From the NCBI GenBank assembly GCA_039807445.1, contig JBDHRG010000003.1, positions 1 through 56,474 on the forward strand: 56,474 bases of DNA, in the 5' to 3' direction. Shown one piece after another: positions 34,092 to 43,875 of the stretch; position 1 is the first letter of the stretch; each line of letters opens with the position of its first letter. The notes beneath the pieces are model-generated. The model saw only the letters and a list, made by a program, of their open reading frames with translations, did not search any database and was not told where the DNA came from. The DNA is from JBDHRG01 sp039807445 (GTDB taxonomy: Bacteria > Pseudomonadota > Gammaproteobacteria > Competibacterales > Competibacteraceae). The position numbers and the translations under genes were made by a program.

Positions 34092-35471
34092 ATGAGCACG
34101 TGTCCCGCTTCGCTCGATCTGTCCGGTCTGAACCTGGTCGTCGGTCTCGGCGCTTCGGGGCTGTCGGTGCTGCGCGCGCTGCGCGCGCTCGGCGCCGAGG
34201 TCGAAGTCACCGACAGCCGCACCGCACCGCCGGGGCTGGCCGAGCTCGCCGCCGGACACCCCGAGGTGGCGTTCCACGCCGGCTTCGACCGGGCGCCGTT
34301 CGAGCGCGCCGCGCGGCTGATCGTCAGCCCCGGCGTCGCGGTCGCCACGCCCGAGATCGCTGCGGTGGCGGCGCGCGGCGTGCCGGTCTGGGGCGACATC
34401 GAGCTGTTCGCGCGCCTGACCCGCGTGCCGGTCGCCGCGATCACCGGCGCCAACGGTAAGAGCACCGTCACCACGCTGCTCGGGCAGATGGCCGAGCGGG
34501 CGGGCTTGAAGGTCGCGGTCGGAGGCAATCTGGGCATCCCCGCCCTGGAGCTGTGGCTGCAGCACGAGTGGAACCCCTCACCCCTGACCCCTCACCCCGT
34601 ACCCGATCTGTACGTGCTCGAGCTGTCGAGCTTCCAGCTCGAGACCACCGCGAGCCTCGACGCCGCGGTGGCCACCGTGCTCAACGTCACCCCCGACCAC
34701 ATGGACCGCTATGCCACGTTCGAGGATTACGCTGCCGCCAAGGCGCGGGTCTTCCGCGGCAGCGGCGCGATGGTGCTGAACGCCGACGACCCGGTGGTGA
34801 TGGCGATGGCCGAAAGCGGCCGGCGCACGCTGCGCTTCGGCCTCGAGCGCGAGGCCGAGTACCGGCTGCGCGACCGCGAAGGCCGCAGCTTCCTCGCCTG
34901 CGGGCGCATGCCGCTGCTGGAAACCGTCGAGCTGCGCGTCGGCGGCGCGCACAACCGCGCCAATGCGCTGGCCGCACTGGCGCTGGGCACGGCGCTCGGC
35001 TTGCCGATGGCGGCGATGCTGGCGACGCTGCGCGACTTCGCCGGGCTGGCGCACCGCACGCAGTTGATCGTCGAGCACCGCGGCGTGGCGTTCTACGACG
35101 ATTCCAAGGGCACCAACGTCGGTGCGACCGTCGCTGCGGTGCGCGGCTTGCCGGGCCGGCTGGTGCTGATCGCCGGCGGCGAGGGCAAGGGCCAGGATTT
35201 CGGCCCGCTGCGCCAGGCGCTGGCCGGCAAGGCGCGCGCGGTGGTGCTGATCGGCCGCGACGCGCCGCTGATCGCCGCCGCGCTCGAGGGTGCGGTACCG
35301 CTGGTGTTCGCCACGGACATGGCGGCGGCGGTGGCGCTCGCCTTCGCCCACGCTGAGCCCGGCGATGCCGTGCTGCTGTCGCCGGCCTGCGCCAGCTTCG
35401 ACATGTTCAGCGGCTACGCCGAGCGCGGTCGGGTGTTCGGCGAGGCGGCGCGGAGGCTCGCGGCATGTTGA
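34092..35471 (+). CDS. murD: UDP-MurNAc-L-alanine:D-glutamate ligase, with a short low-complexity insert
   Basis: 459 residues from the ATG at 34092; an in-frame GTG at 34083 overlapping the mraY stop is an alternative. ATP loop ITGANGKSTVTTLLGQMA, TPDHMDRY and DDSKGTNVGATVAAV are present. Between the LELWLQ and LYVLELSSFQLE segments lies NPSPLTPHPVP, encoded by a C-rich repeat (34577-34602). This looks like a repeat that entered a surface loop without breaking the frame. It adds D-Glu to UDP-MurNAc-L-Ala. The end overlaps ftsW by seven bases. Confidence 0.95.
   Translation: MSTCPASLDLSGLNLVVGLGASGLSVLRALRALGAEVEVTDSRTAPPGLAELAAGHPEVAFHAGFDRAPFERAARLIVSPGVAVATPEIAAVAARGVPVWGDIELFARLTRVPVAAITGANGKSTVTTLLGQMAERAGLKVAVGGNLGIPALELWLQHEWNPSPLTPHPVPDLYVLELSSFQLETTASLDAAVATVLNVTPDHMDRYATFEDYAAAKARVFRGSGAMVLNADDPVVMAMAESGRRTLRFGLEREAEYRLRDREGRSFLACGRMPLLETVELRVGGAHNRANALAALALGTALGLPMAAMLATLRDFAGLAHRTQLIVEHRGVAFYDDSKGTNVGATVAAVRGLPGRLVLIAGGEGKGQDFGPLRQALAGKARAVVLIGRDAPLIAAALEGAVPLVFATDMAAAVALAFAHAEPGDAVLLSPACASFDMFSGYAERGRVFGEAARRLAAC
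34577..34602. repeat. CCCCTCACCCC repeat inside murD
   Basis: Three tandem units of the type CCCCTCA/CCCCTGA fill this stretch of the murD reading frame and encode Pro/Thr/His-rich residues. The surrounding sequence is normal coding DNA. Similar CCCATTCCCC runs occur in two intergenic gaps (24127-24155 and 44910-44930). Confidence 0.55.
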
Positions 35472-36667
35472 ACGTCGCCCGCGTCCTCGGCCGCGAAACC
35501 CCGGACGGCGAGCGGCTGCCGCCGCTCGACCCCTGGCTGGTGTTTCCGGCGATGCTGCTGCTCGCGCTCGGGCTGCTGATGGTGACGTCGGCCTCGATGC
35601 CGATCGCCGACCGCCACGCCGGCCAGCCCTTCTACTACGGCATCCGCCAGGCGGCGTACATCGGCACCGGCGTCTTCCTCGGCTGGCTCGCCTTCCAGGT
35701 CGAGGTCGAGACCTGGTACCGGCGCGGCCCGGCGCTGCTGCTCGGCACCATGGTGCTGTTGGCGCTGGTGCTGATCCCCGGCATCGGCCGGCAAGTCAAC
35801 GGCTCGTGGCGCTGGATCAGCCTCGGCTTCATCAACGTACAGGTGTCGGAACTGGCCAAGCTGTGCGCGGTGATCTACGTCGCCGGCTACCTGCGCCGCC
35901 ACGGACAGGCGCTGCGCAGGTCGATCGTCGCGATGCTGCGGCCGATGCTGGTGCTGGCGGTGGTCGCGCTGCTGCTGCTGATGGAGCCCGACTTCGGCTC
36001 GGCCGTGGTGATCCTCGCCGTCGCGCTCGGCATGGTGTTCCTCGGTGGCGTCAACGCTTGGCAGTTCTCGGCACTCCAGCTGGCGACGGTGTCGGCGATG
36101 GCGGTGCTGCTGTGGACCTCGCCCTACCGCCGCGCGCGGTTGGCGAGCTTCCTCGATCCCTGGGCCGACCCCTTCGACAAGGGCTTCCAGCTGACGCAGT
36201 CGCTGATCGCGATCGGCCGCGGCGAGTTCAGCGGCGTCGGTCTCGGCGCCTCGGTGCAAAAGCTGTTCTACCTGCCCGAGGCCTATACCGACTTCGTCTA
36301 CGCGATCATCGCCGAAGAGCTCGGTCTGCTCGGCGTGCTCGCGGTGATCGCGCTGTACCTGGTGCTGGTGGTGCGCGCCTTCCAAGTCGGCACGCGCGCC
36401 GAGCGCATCAACCAGCCGTTCTCCGCCGGCATCGCGTACGGCATCGGGCTGTGGATCGGCTTCCAGGCGCTGGTCAACATGGGCGTGAGCATGGGCGCGC
36501 TGCCGACCAAGGGCCTGACGCTGCCCTTCATCAGCTACGGCGGCTCGAGCCTGATCGTGATGTGCGTGACGATGGCGGTGCTGCTGCGCGTCGACGTCGA
36601 GGTGCGCTTCGAAGCCGACCCCAGGCTGCGGCGCAGCCGCCTGTTGCGCAAGGTGAGGGCACCCTGA
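35465..36667 (+). CDS. ftsW: septal peptidoglycan glycosyltransferase FtsW
   Basis: 400 residues, SEDS family with about ten membrane helices. Family marks are GSWRWISLGFINVQVSELAK, LLLMEPDFGSAVVI, SLIAIGRGEFSGVGLGAS, FVYAIIAEELGLLG and LPFISYGGSSLIV. The Asp in MEPDFG lies at the conserved essential SEDS site. It polymerises lipid II at the septum with FtsI. The Arg-rich cytoplasmic tail ends just before murG. Confidence 0.97.
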   Translation: MLNVARVLGRETPDGERLPPLDPWLVFPAMLLLALGLLMVTSASMPIADRHAGQPFYYGIRQAAYIGTGVFLGWLAFQVEVETWYRRGPALLLGTMVLLALVLIPGIGRQVNGSWRWISLGFINVQVSELAKLCAVIYVAGYLRRHGQALRRSIVAMLRPMLVLAVVALLLLMEPDFGSAVVILAVALGMVFLGGVNAWQFSALQLATVSAMAVLLWTSPYRRARLASFLDPWADPFDKGFQLTQSLIAIGRGEFSGVGLGASVQKLFYLPEAYTDFVYAIIAEELGLLGVLAVIALYLVLVVRAFQVGTRAERINQPFSAGIAYGIGLWIGFQALVNMGVSMGALPTKGLTLPFISYGGSSLIVMCVTMAVLLRVDVEVRFEADPRLRRSRLLRKVRAP

Positions 36668-37787
36668 TGAAGAATCCCGAACCGATCAAGCGTCCCGTCG
36701 TCGTGATGGCTGGCGGCACCGGCGGCCACGTGTTCCCGGCGCTTGCGGTGGCCGCCGAGCTCGAGCGCGAAGGCGTGCCGGTGGTCTGGATCGGCACGCG
36801 CGTCGGGCTCGAAGCCAAGCTGGTGCCGGCGCACGGCTTGCCGATCGAATGGCTGGGGGTGGCCGGGCTGCGCGGCAAGGGCTGGGCGCGGCGGCTGGCG
36901 GCGCCCTTGATGCTCGTGCGCGCGCTGTGGGAGGCGGCGTCGATCCTGCGCAAGCTGGAGCCGCGGCTGGTGCTCGGCATGGGCGGTTTCGTCAGCGGAC
37001 CGGGCGGCTTGATGGCGCGGCTGCTCGGCATTCCGCTGGTGATCCACGAGCAGAACGCGATCGTCGGGCTGACCAACCGCTGGCTGGCGCACGTCGCCGC
37101 GCGCGTCTGCGAAGCCTTCCCCGGCAGCTTCGCCGCCGCGGTCAAGGTGCGCACCACCGGCAACCCGGTGCGCGCGGCGATCGCCGCACTCCCCGAGCCG
37201 GCCGAGCGGCTCGCGGGGCGCACAGGACGGCCCAGGCTGCTGGTGGTCGGCGGCAGCCTCGGCGCGCTGGCGCTGAACCGGGCCCTGCCGCAGGCGCTGG
37301 CGCTGCTGCCCGAAAACGACCGCCCCGAGGTCTGGCACCAGGCCGGCGGCAAGCTGTTCGAGCTCGCCCGGAGCGCCTACGCCGAAGCGGGGGTCGCGGC
37401 GCGGGTCGAGCCCTTCATCGACGACATGGCCGCCGCCTACGCCTGGGCCGACCTGGTGCTGTGCCGTGCCGGCGCGCTGACGGTGTCCGAGCTCGCCGCC
37501 GCCGGCGTCGCCAGCATCCTGGTGCCGTTTCCCCATGCGGTCGACGACCACCAGACCGCCAATGCCCGCGTCCTCGAGCGCGCCGGGGCCGCGCTGCTGT
37601 TGCCGCAATCCGAACTGGTGCCCGAGCGCCTGGCGACCGAACTCGCACGGCTGCTGGTCGACCGCGTCCGCCTGGCCGCGATGGCGCAGGCCGCACGCGC
37701 GCAAGCCAGGCCCGAAGCCGCGCGCGAGGTCGCCGCGCTGTGCCTGGCGCTGGCGCTGCCCGATCCACTGCAGGACACGAACAAGCC

Positions 37788-37791
<4 letters not shown>
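36667..37791 (+). CDS. murG: UDP-GlcNAc:lipid I N-acetylglucosaminyltransferase
   Basis: 374 residues, GT-B fold of family GT28. The N-terminal glycine loop VVMAGGTGGHVFPALAVA, then GMGGFVSGPGG, HEQNAIVGLTNRWL, VVGGSLGALALN, and the nucleotide-sugar site GALTVSELAAAGVASILVPF with DDHQTANA. It converts lipid I to lipid II. The TGATG junction couples it to ftsW, and it overlaps murC by ATGA. Confidence 0.97.
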
Positions 37792-39230
<1,439 letters not shown>

Positions 39231-39285
39231 CGCACTGCAATAAACATGCGATAAGGCCGCCTTTCGCACGAACGGTGAGCGGACG

Positions 39286-40236
39286 ATGAACGACAACGCA
39301 ACACGCGGCAATCTCCGCACCGACGACCCCGCCGCCTTCGGCAGGGTCGCGGTGCTGTACGGCGGCTGGTCGGCCGAGCGCGAGGTGTCGCTGATGAGCG
39401 GCGGCGCGGTGCTCGAGGCGCTGCGCTCGCGCGGCGTCGATGCGCACGGCGTCGACGCCGGCCGCGATCTGCTCGCGGTGCTCGAGGCCGGGCGCTTCGA
39501 CCGCGCCTTCATCGCGCTGCACGGCCCCTTCGGCGAAGACGGCACGCTGCAGGGCGCGCTCGAAGTGCTGGGCCTGCCGTACACCGGCAGCGGAGTGCTC
39601 GCCTCGGCGCTGTGCATGGACAAGCTGCGCACCAAGCTGCTGTGGCAAGCCGCCGGGCTGCCGGTGCCCGCGTTCGAGGTGCTGGGCGAAGCCAGCGATT
39701 TCGATGCGGTCGAGGCCCGGCTCGGGCTGCCGCTGTTCGTCAAGCCGGCGAGCCAGGGCTCGAGCGTCGGCGTCAGCAAGGTCAAGCGCGCCGGCGAGCT
39801 GCGCGCGGCGTGGGGTGCCGCAGCCAGGCACGACCGTACCGTGATCGCCGAGCGTGCGGTGCTCGGCGGCGAATACACCGCGGCGATCGTCGCCGGTGAG
39901 ACCCTGCCCATCGTCAAGATCGAGCCGGCGACCGAGTTCTACGACTACGAAGCCAAGTATTTCCGCGACGACACGAAGTACCGCTGCCCCTGCGGCGTGC
40001 CCGAAGCGAAGGAGCTGGCGTTACGCGCGCTGGCGGCACGCGCCTTCGAGGCCACCGGCTGCGCCGGCTGGGGGCGGGTGGATTTCCTGCTCGACGAGGC
40101 GGGCGAGCCCTGGCTGCTCGAGGTCAACACCGCGCCCGGCATGACCAGCCACAGCCTGGTGCCGATGGCGGCGCGCGCGCGCGGGCTCGAGTTCGACGCG
40201 CTGTGCTGGCGCATCCTCGAGACCACGCTGGCATGA
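39286..40236 (+). CDS. ddl: D-alanine-D-alanine ligase
   Basis: 316 residues, ATP-grasp fold, of the DdlB class by its dcw location. VLYGGWSAEREVSLMSGGAV, ALHGPFGEDGTLQGAL, PYTGSGVLASALCMDK, KPASQGSSVGVSKV and LEVNTAPGMTSHSLVP are family motifs. The Tyr in the omega-loop region KYFRDDTKYRCP is consistent with D-Ala-D-Ala rather than D-Ala-D-Lac. The end overlaps ftsQ by ATGA. Confidence 0.97.
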   Translation: MNDNATRGNLRTDDPAAFGRVAVLYGGWSAEREVSLMSGGAVLEALRSRGVDAHGVDAGRDLLAVLEAGRFDRAFIALHGPFGEDGTLQGALEVLGLPYTGSGVLASALCMDKLRTKLLWQAAGLPVPAFEVLGEASDFDAVEARLGLPLFVKPASQGSSVGVSKVKRAGELRAAWGAAARHDRTVIAERAVLGGEYTAAIVAGETLPIVKIEPATEFYDYEAKYFRDDTKYRCPCGVPEAKELALRALAARAFEATGCAGWGRVDFLLDEAGEPWLLEVNTAPGMTSHSLVPMAARARGLEFDALCWRILETTLA

Positions 40237-41129
40237 AAGCCGAGAGCGGTGTGCTGCGGCGCCGGCGCAAGCAGGGCGCGACCCGACGGGTCGAGCGCGA
40301 GCCGCGCGAGCGCTCCGGCCTCGGCCTTCCCGGCGGTGGCCGGCTGCTGCGCTGGCTCGGTGCGCTGGCGGCGCTCGCCGCCATCGGCTGGGGTGGCGTA
40401 CGCACGGCCGGGTGGATGCTGAGCGAAGGCGAGTTTCCGTTGCGGCGCGTGCACGTCGACGGGGCACTGACCAACCTCGGCCCCGAGGATGCCGAGCGGG
40501 TGGTGAAGCCTTACCTGGGGCAGAACTTCTTCCGGCTCGACATGGCGGCGCTGCACGCCGGCTTCGCCGCCGATCCGTGGGTCGAGCGGGTCGCGGTCAG
40601 CCGGCGCTGGCCCGACAGCCTGCGGGTCGAGTACACCGAGCGCGTGCCGTACGCGCACTGGGGCGACCAGGAAATGCTCGATACCCAGTCGCAGCGCTTC
40701 CGGCCGACGCGCATCCGCCAGCCGGGCGAATGGCCCTGGCTGTTCGGGCCGGCGGGGCACGAGGCGCTGCTGGCCAAGACCTACAAGCAGGCCGGCGCCG
40801 CGGTCGCGCCGCTGGGGCTCAGGGTGACGCGGCTGTGGCAGGACGCGCGCGGCGCCTGGGCCCTGCGGCTCGACAACGGCATCGAACTGGCGATCGGCCG
40901 CGAGCAGTTCGCGCAGCGCCTGGCGCGCTTCGTCGAGCTCTATCCGAAGGTGCTCGCGGTGCAGGTGGAGCGCATCGCCGTGGTCGATCTCAGATACATC
41001 AACGGCTTCGCCGTGCGCTGGCGGCAGCCGGCAGCCGAAGCCGGCGGGAAACAGGGGGCACCGGCGGTTTCCACCGCGCCGCGCACGGCGGGCGTGGGGG
41101 CGGCGGCCGGGCGCGACGTCGCCGGGTGA
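40233..41129 (+). CDS. ftsQ: cell division protein FtsQ
   Basis: 298 residues: a basic cytoplasmic tail (RRRRKQGATRRVEREPRER), one membrane helix (about 44-64), a POTRA domain (FPLRRVHVDGALTNLGPEDA) and the FtsQ beta domain. Its last 30 residues are a low-complexity Ala/Gly-rich tail. It links FtsL-FtsB to the early divisome. The start at 40233 overlaps the ddl stop. Confidence 0.94.
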   Translation: MKAESGVLRRRRKQGATRRVEREPRERSGLGLPGGGRLLRWLGALAALAAIGWGGVRTAGWMLSEGEFPLRRVHVDGALTNLGPEDAERVVKPYLGQNFFRLDMAALHAGFAADPWVERVAVSRRWPDSLRVEYTERVPYAHWGDQEMLDTQSQRFRPTRIRQPGEWPWLFGPAGHEALLAKTYKQAGAAVAPLGLRVTRLWQDARGAWALRLDNGIELAIGREQFAQRLARFVELYPKVLAVQVERIAVVDLRYINGFAVRWRQPAAEAGGKQGAPAVSTAPRTAGVGAAAGRDVAG

Positions 41130-41164
41130 CGGCGACCAACCAGGATCACGTTTTCAGCAAACAC

Positions 41165-42400
41165 ATGTCACGCAAACACGAGAAAAAGATGGTGGTGGGC
41201 CTCGACATCGGCACCTCGAAGGTGGTGGCGCTGGTCGGCGAGGTCGGCGCCGACGGCCGCCTCGAAGTCATCGGTGTCGGCTCGCACGCCTCGCGCGGCC
41301 TGAAGAAGGGTGTCGTGGTCAATATCGAGTCGACCGTGCAGTCGATCCAGCACGCCATCGACGAGGCCGAGCGCAGTTCGGGCTGCAGCGTCCATTCGGT
41401 GTTCACCGGCATCGCCGGCAGTCACATCCGCAGCCTCAATTCGCACGGCATCGTGCCGATCCGCGACAAGGAGGTCACGCCGGCCGACGTCGACCGCGTG
41501 ATCGAGGCCGCCGGTGCGGTCGCGATCCCGACCGACCAGAAGGTGCTGCACATCCTGCCGCAGGAGTTCCTGATCGATCACCAGGAAGGCATCCGCGAGC
41601 CGGTCGGCATGTCGGGCGTGCGCCTCGAGGCGCGCGTGCACATGGTCACCGGCGCGGTCAGCGCGGCGCAGAACATCGCCAAGTGCGTCGAGCGCTGCAG
41701 CCTCGAGGTCGACGACATCATCCTGCAGCCGCTCGCCTCGGCGCGCGCGGTGCTGACCGACGACGAGAAAGAGCTCGGCGTGTGCCTGGTCGACATCGGC
41801 GGCGGTACCACCGACATCGCGGTGTTCGTCAGCGGCGCGATCCGCCACACCGCGGTGATCCCGATCGCCGGCGACCAGGTCACCAACGACATCGCGGTGG
41901 CCTTCCGCACGCCGACCCAGCACGCCGAAGAGATCAAGCGCGCCTATGCCTGTGCGCTGGCATCGCTGGCCTCGCCCGACGAGGTGGTCGAAGTGCCGAG
42001 CGTCGGCGAGCGCGGCCCGCGCGGGGTGTCGCGGCAGACGCTGGCCGGCGTGGTCGAGCCGCGCTACGAAGAGCTGTTCCAGCTGGTGCGCGAAGAGCTG
42101 CGCCGCAGCGGTTTCGAAGACATGGTCGCCGCCGGCATCGTGCTGACCGGCGGCAGCTCGCAGATGCCGGGCGCGGTCGAGCTGGCCGAAGAGATATTCC
42201 AGATGCCGGTGCGCCGCGGCGCGCCGATGCAGGTGGACGGGCTGCCCGAGGTGATCGGCAACCCGGTGTATTCGACCGCGGTGGGGCTGCTGCTGGTCGG
42301 CAACGAAGCCAGGGGGGGGGAACGGTCCGCCCCCTCCGTGCGCGAGGGCAAGCAGGGGCTGTTCGCGCGCATGAAGAGCTGGTTCCAGGGGAACCTCTGA
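41165..42400 (+). CDS. ftsA: cell division protein FtsA
   Basis: 411 residues, actin fold. ATP-site parts are VVGLDIGTSKVVALVGEVG, VDIGGGTTDIAVF and IVLTGGSSQMPGAVELAEE. The C-terminal amphipathic helix (GLFARMKSWFQ) tethers FtsZ to the membrane. The ATG at 41165 lacks a strong ribosome site; an in-frame GTG at 41126 overlapping the ftsQ stop would add 13 residues and is possible. A run of nine G (42312-42320) lies at codons 383-386; slippage there would change or remove the membrane helix. Confidence 0.96.
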   Translation: MSRKHEKKMVVGLDIGTSKVVALVGEVGADGRLEVIGVGSHASRGLKKGVVVNIESTVQSIQHAIDEAERSSGCSVHSVFTGIAGSHIRSLNSHGIVPIRDKEVTPADVDRVIEAAGAVAIPTDQKVLHILPQEFLIDHQEGIREPVGMSGVRLEARVHMVTGAVSAAQNIAKCVERCSLEVDDIILQPLASARAVLTDDEKELGVCLVDIGGGTTDIAVFVSGAIRHTAVIPIAGDQVTNDIAVAFRTPTQHAEEIKRAYACALASLASPDEVVEVPSVGERGPRGVSRQTLAGVVEPRYEELFQLVREELRRSGFEDMVAAGIVLTGGSSQMPGAVELAEEIFQMPVRRGAPMQVDGLPEVIGNPVYSTAVGLLLVGNEARGGERSAPSVREGKQGLFARMKSWFQGNL

Positions 42401-42462
42401 TCACAAGGGCCGGGGCGAGGATGCTCGGGGGCGGTTACGGATCCGATTCGAGGAGGCATGTC

Positions 42463-43632
42463 ATGTTCGAGCTCGTCGACACAAACCATCAGGCAGCGGT
42501 CATCAAAGTCATCGGCATCGGCGGCGGCGGCGGCAACGCGATCCAGTACATGATCGCCCACCACGCCATCGAGGGCGTGGAGTTCATCTGTGCCAACACC
42601 GATGCCCAGGCGCTGCGCGCCTACGCCGTGCCGCACACGCTGCAACTCGGCGGCGGCATCACCAAGGGGCTCGGCGCCGGCGCCAACCCCGACATCGGCA
42701 AGAAGGCGGCGATGGAGGATCGCGATCGCATCCGCGAGCTGCTGTCGGGCGCCGACATGGTGTTCATCACCGCCGGCATGGGCGGCGGTACCGGCACCGG
42801 CGGCGCACCGGTGGTCGCGCAAGTGGCGCGCGAGCTCGGCATCCTGACCGTCGCGGTCGTCACCAAGCCCTTCCCGTTCGAGGGCAAGAAGCGCATGGAT
42901 GTCGCCACGCAAGGCATCAAGGAACTCGCCGTCGACGTCGATTCGCTGATCACGATCCCGAACGAGAAGCTGCTGCCGGTGCTCGGCAAGGGCGCGACGT
43001 TGCTCGACGCCTTTCGCGCCGCCAACGACGTGCTCGCTGGCGCGGTTTCCGGCATCGCCGAGCTGATCACGCGCCCGGGGCTGATCAACGTCGACTTCGC
43101 CGATGTGCGCACGGTGATGGCGGAGATGGGCGTGGCGATGATGGGCACCGGCCGCTCCTCGGGCAACGGCCGCGCGCGCGAGGCGGCCGAGATGGCGATC
43201 GCCAGCCCCCTGCTCGAGAACCTCGACCTCTCGGGGGCCAAGGGGCTGTTGGTCAACGTCACCGCCGGCCAGGACCTGACCATCGGCGAATTCCACGAAG
43301 TCGGCGAGATCGTCCGCGAGCTCGCCGCTGACGATGCCACCGTGGTGATCGGCACCGCAATCGACCCCGAGATGCAGAACGAGCTGCGTGTGACCATCGT
43401 CGCCACCGGCATCGGCGCCGGCCAGCGCGCGCCGGCCGAAGCGCCCGCGGTATCGCAGTCGACGCCGGCGATGCGCGTGCTGACGCCGCGGCCGCTCGAG
43501 CGCGAGCCGCGCCCCGAGCGCCAGCCGACCCGTCCGGCGGTCAAGCCGGTCGAAGGTCTGCTGGGCGAGCGCACCGACGCCGACCTCGAGTACCTCGACA
43601 TCCCGGCGTTCCTGCGTCGGCAGGCGGACTGA
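42463..43632 (+). CDS. ftsZ: cell division protein FtsZ
   Basis: 389 residues. The tubulin signature GGGTGTG is at 107-113, the first glycine loop is IGIGGGGGNAIQYM, and the T7 loop is GLINVDFADVRTVM. A variable Pro/Arg-rich linker (about 325-370) leads to the C-terminal peptide LEYLDIPAFLRRQAD, which contacts FtsA and ZapD. AGGAGG stands six bases before the ATG. It is the last gene of the dcw cluster and is followed by two hairpins. Confidence 0.98.
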   Translation: MFELVDTNHQAAVIKVIGIGGGGGNAIQYMIAHHAIEGVEFICANTDAQALRAYAVPHTLQLGGGITKGLGAGANPDIGKKAAMEDRDRIRELLSGADMVFITAGMGGGTGTGGAPVVAQVARELGILTVAVVTKPFPFEGKKRMDVATQGIKELAVDVDSLITIPNEKLLPVLGKGATLLDAFRAANDVLAGAVSGIAELITRPGLINVDFADVRTVMAEMGVAMMGTGRSSGNGRAREAAEMAIASPLLENLDLSGAKGLLVNVTAGQDLTIGEFHEVGEIVRELAADDATVVIGTAIDPEMQNELRVTIVATGIGAGQRAPAEAPAVSQSTPAMRVLTPRPLEREPRPERQPTRPAVKPVEGLLGERTDADLEYLDIPAFLRRQAD

Positions 43633-43639
43633 CCGTATT

Positions 43640-43666
43640 CCCCTCCCCCCGTCATGGGGGGAGGGG
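43640..43666. repeat. C/G-block hairpin after ftsZ
   Basis: CCCCTCCCCCC (43640-43650) pairs perfectly with GGGGGGAGGGG (43656-43666) across the loop GTCAT. It starts seven bases after the ftsZ stop. There is no T-run, so it is probably a dispersed hairpin element or an mRNA-protecting stem rather than the terminator, which lies 54 bases further on. Confidence 0.7.
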
Positions 43667-43719
43667 CGATCCCTGCCGGTCTGTTCGCCCTCTCGCCCCG
43701 GGCAGCCCTGAATCGTACG

Positions 43720-43757
43720 CCCGTGCGCTGGTTTCCAGCGCACGGGTTTTTGTTGTT
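43720..43757 (+). terminator. intrinsic terminator of the dcw cluster
   Basis: CCCGTGCGCTGG (43720-43731) pairs perfectly with CCAGCGCACGGG (43735-43746) over a TTT loop, followed by TTTTTGTTGTTTT. A 12-bp GC-rich stem plus a T-rich tail is a textbook Rho-independent terminator. It marks the 3' end of the mraZ-ftsZ transcription unit. Confidence 0.92.
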
Positions 43758-43773
43758 TTGCTGCCTTGCACAA

Positions 43774-43802
43774 TGGCGAAAAAGCAACTATTCGGGCATA
43801 AT
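43774..43802 (+). promoter_or_regulatory. possible lpxC promoter
   Basis: CATAAT (43797-43802) is a good -10, with TGGCGA (43774-43779) as a weak -35 at 17 bases. It sits after the dcw terminator and about 75 bases before the lpxC ATG, in an AT-richer patch. A promoter is expected here because the terminator separates lpxC from ftsZ. Confidence 0.45.
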
Positions 43803-43875
43803 TCGAACCCTTGAAGCTATTAGCCGCTCATCCGGCCCCTGCGGTACCACTCCGGGGTGAGCGCTGGGGGAATCG

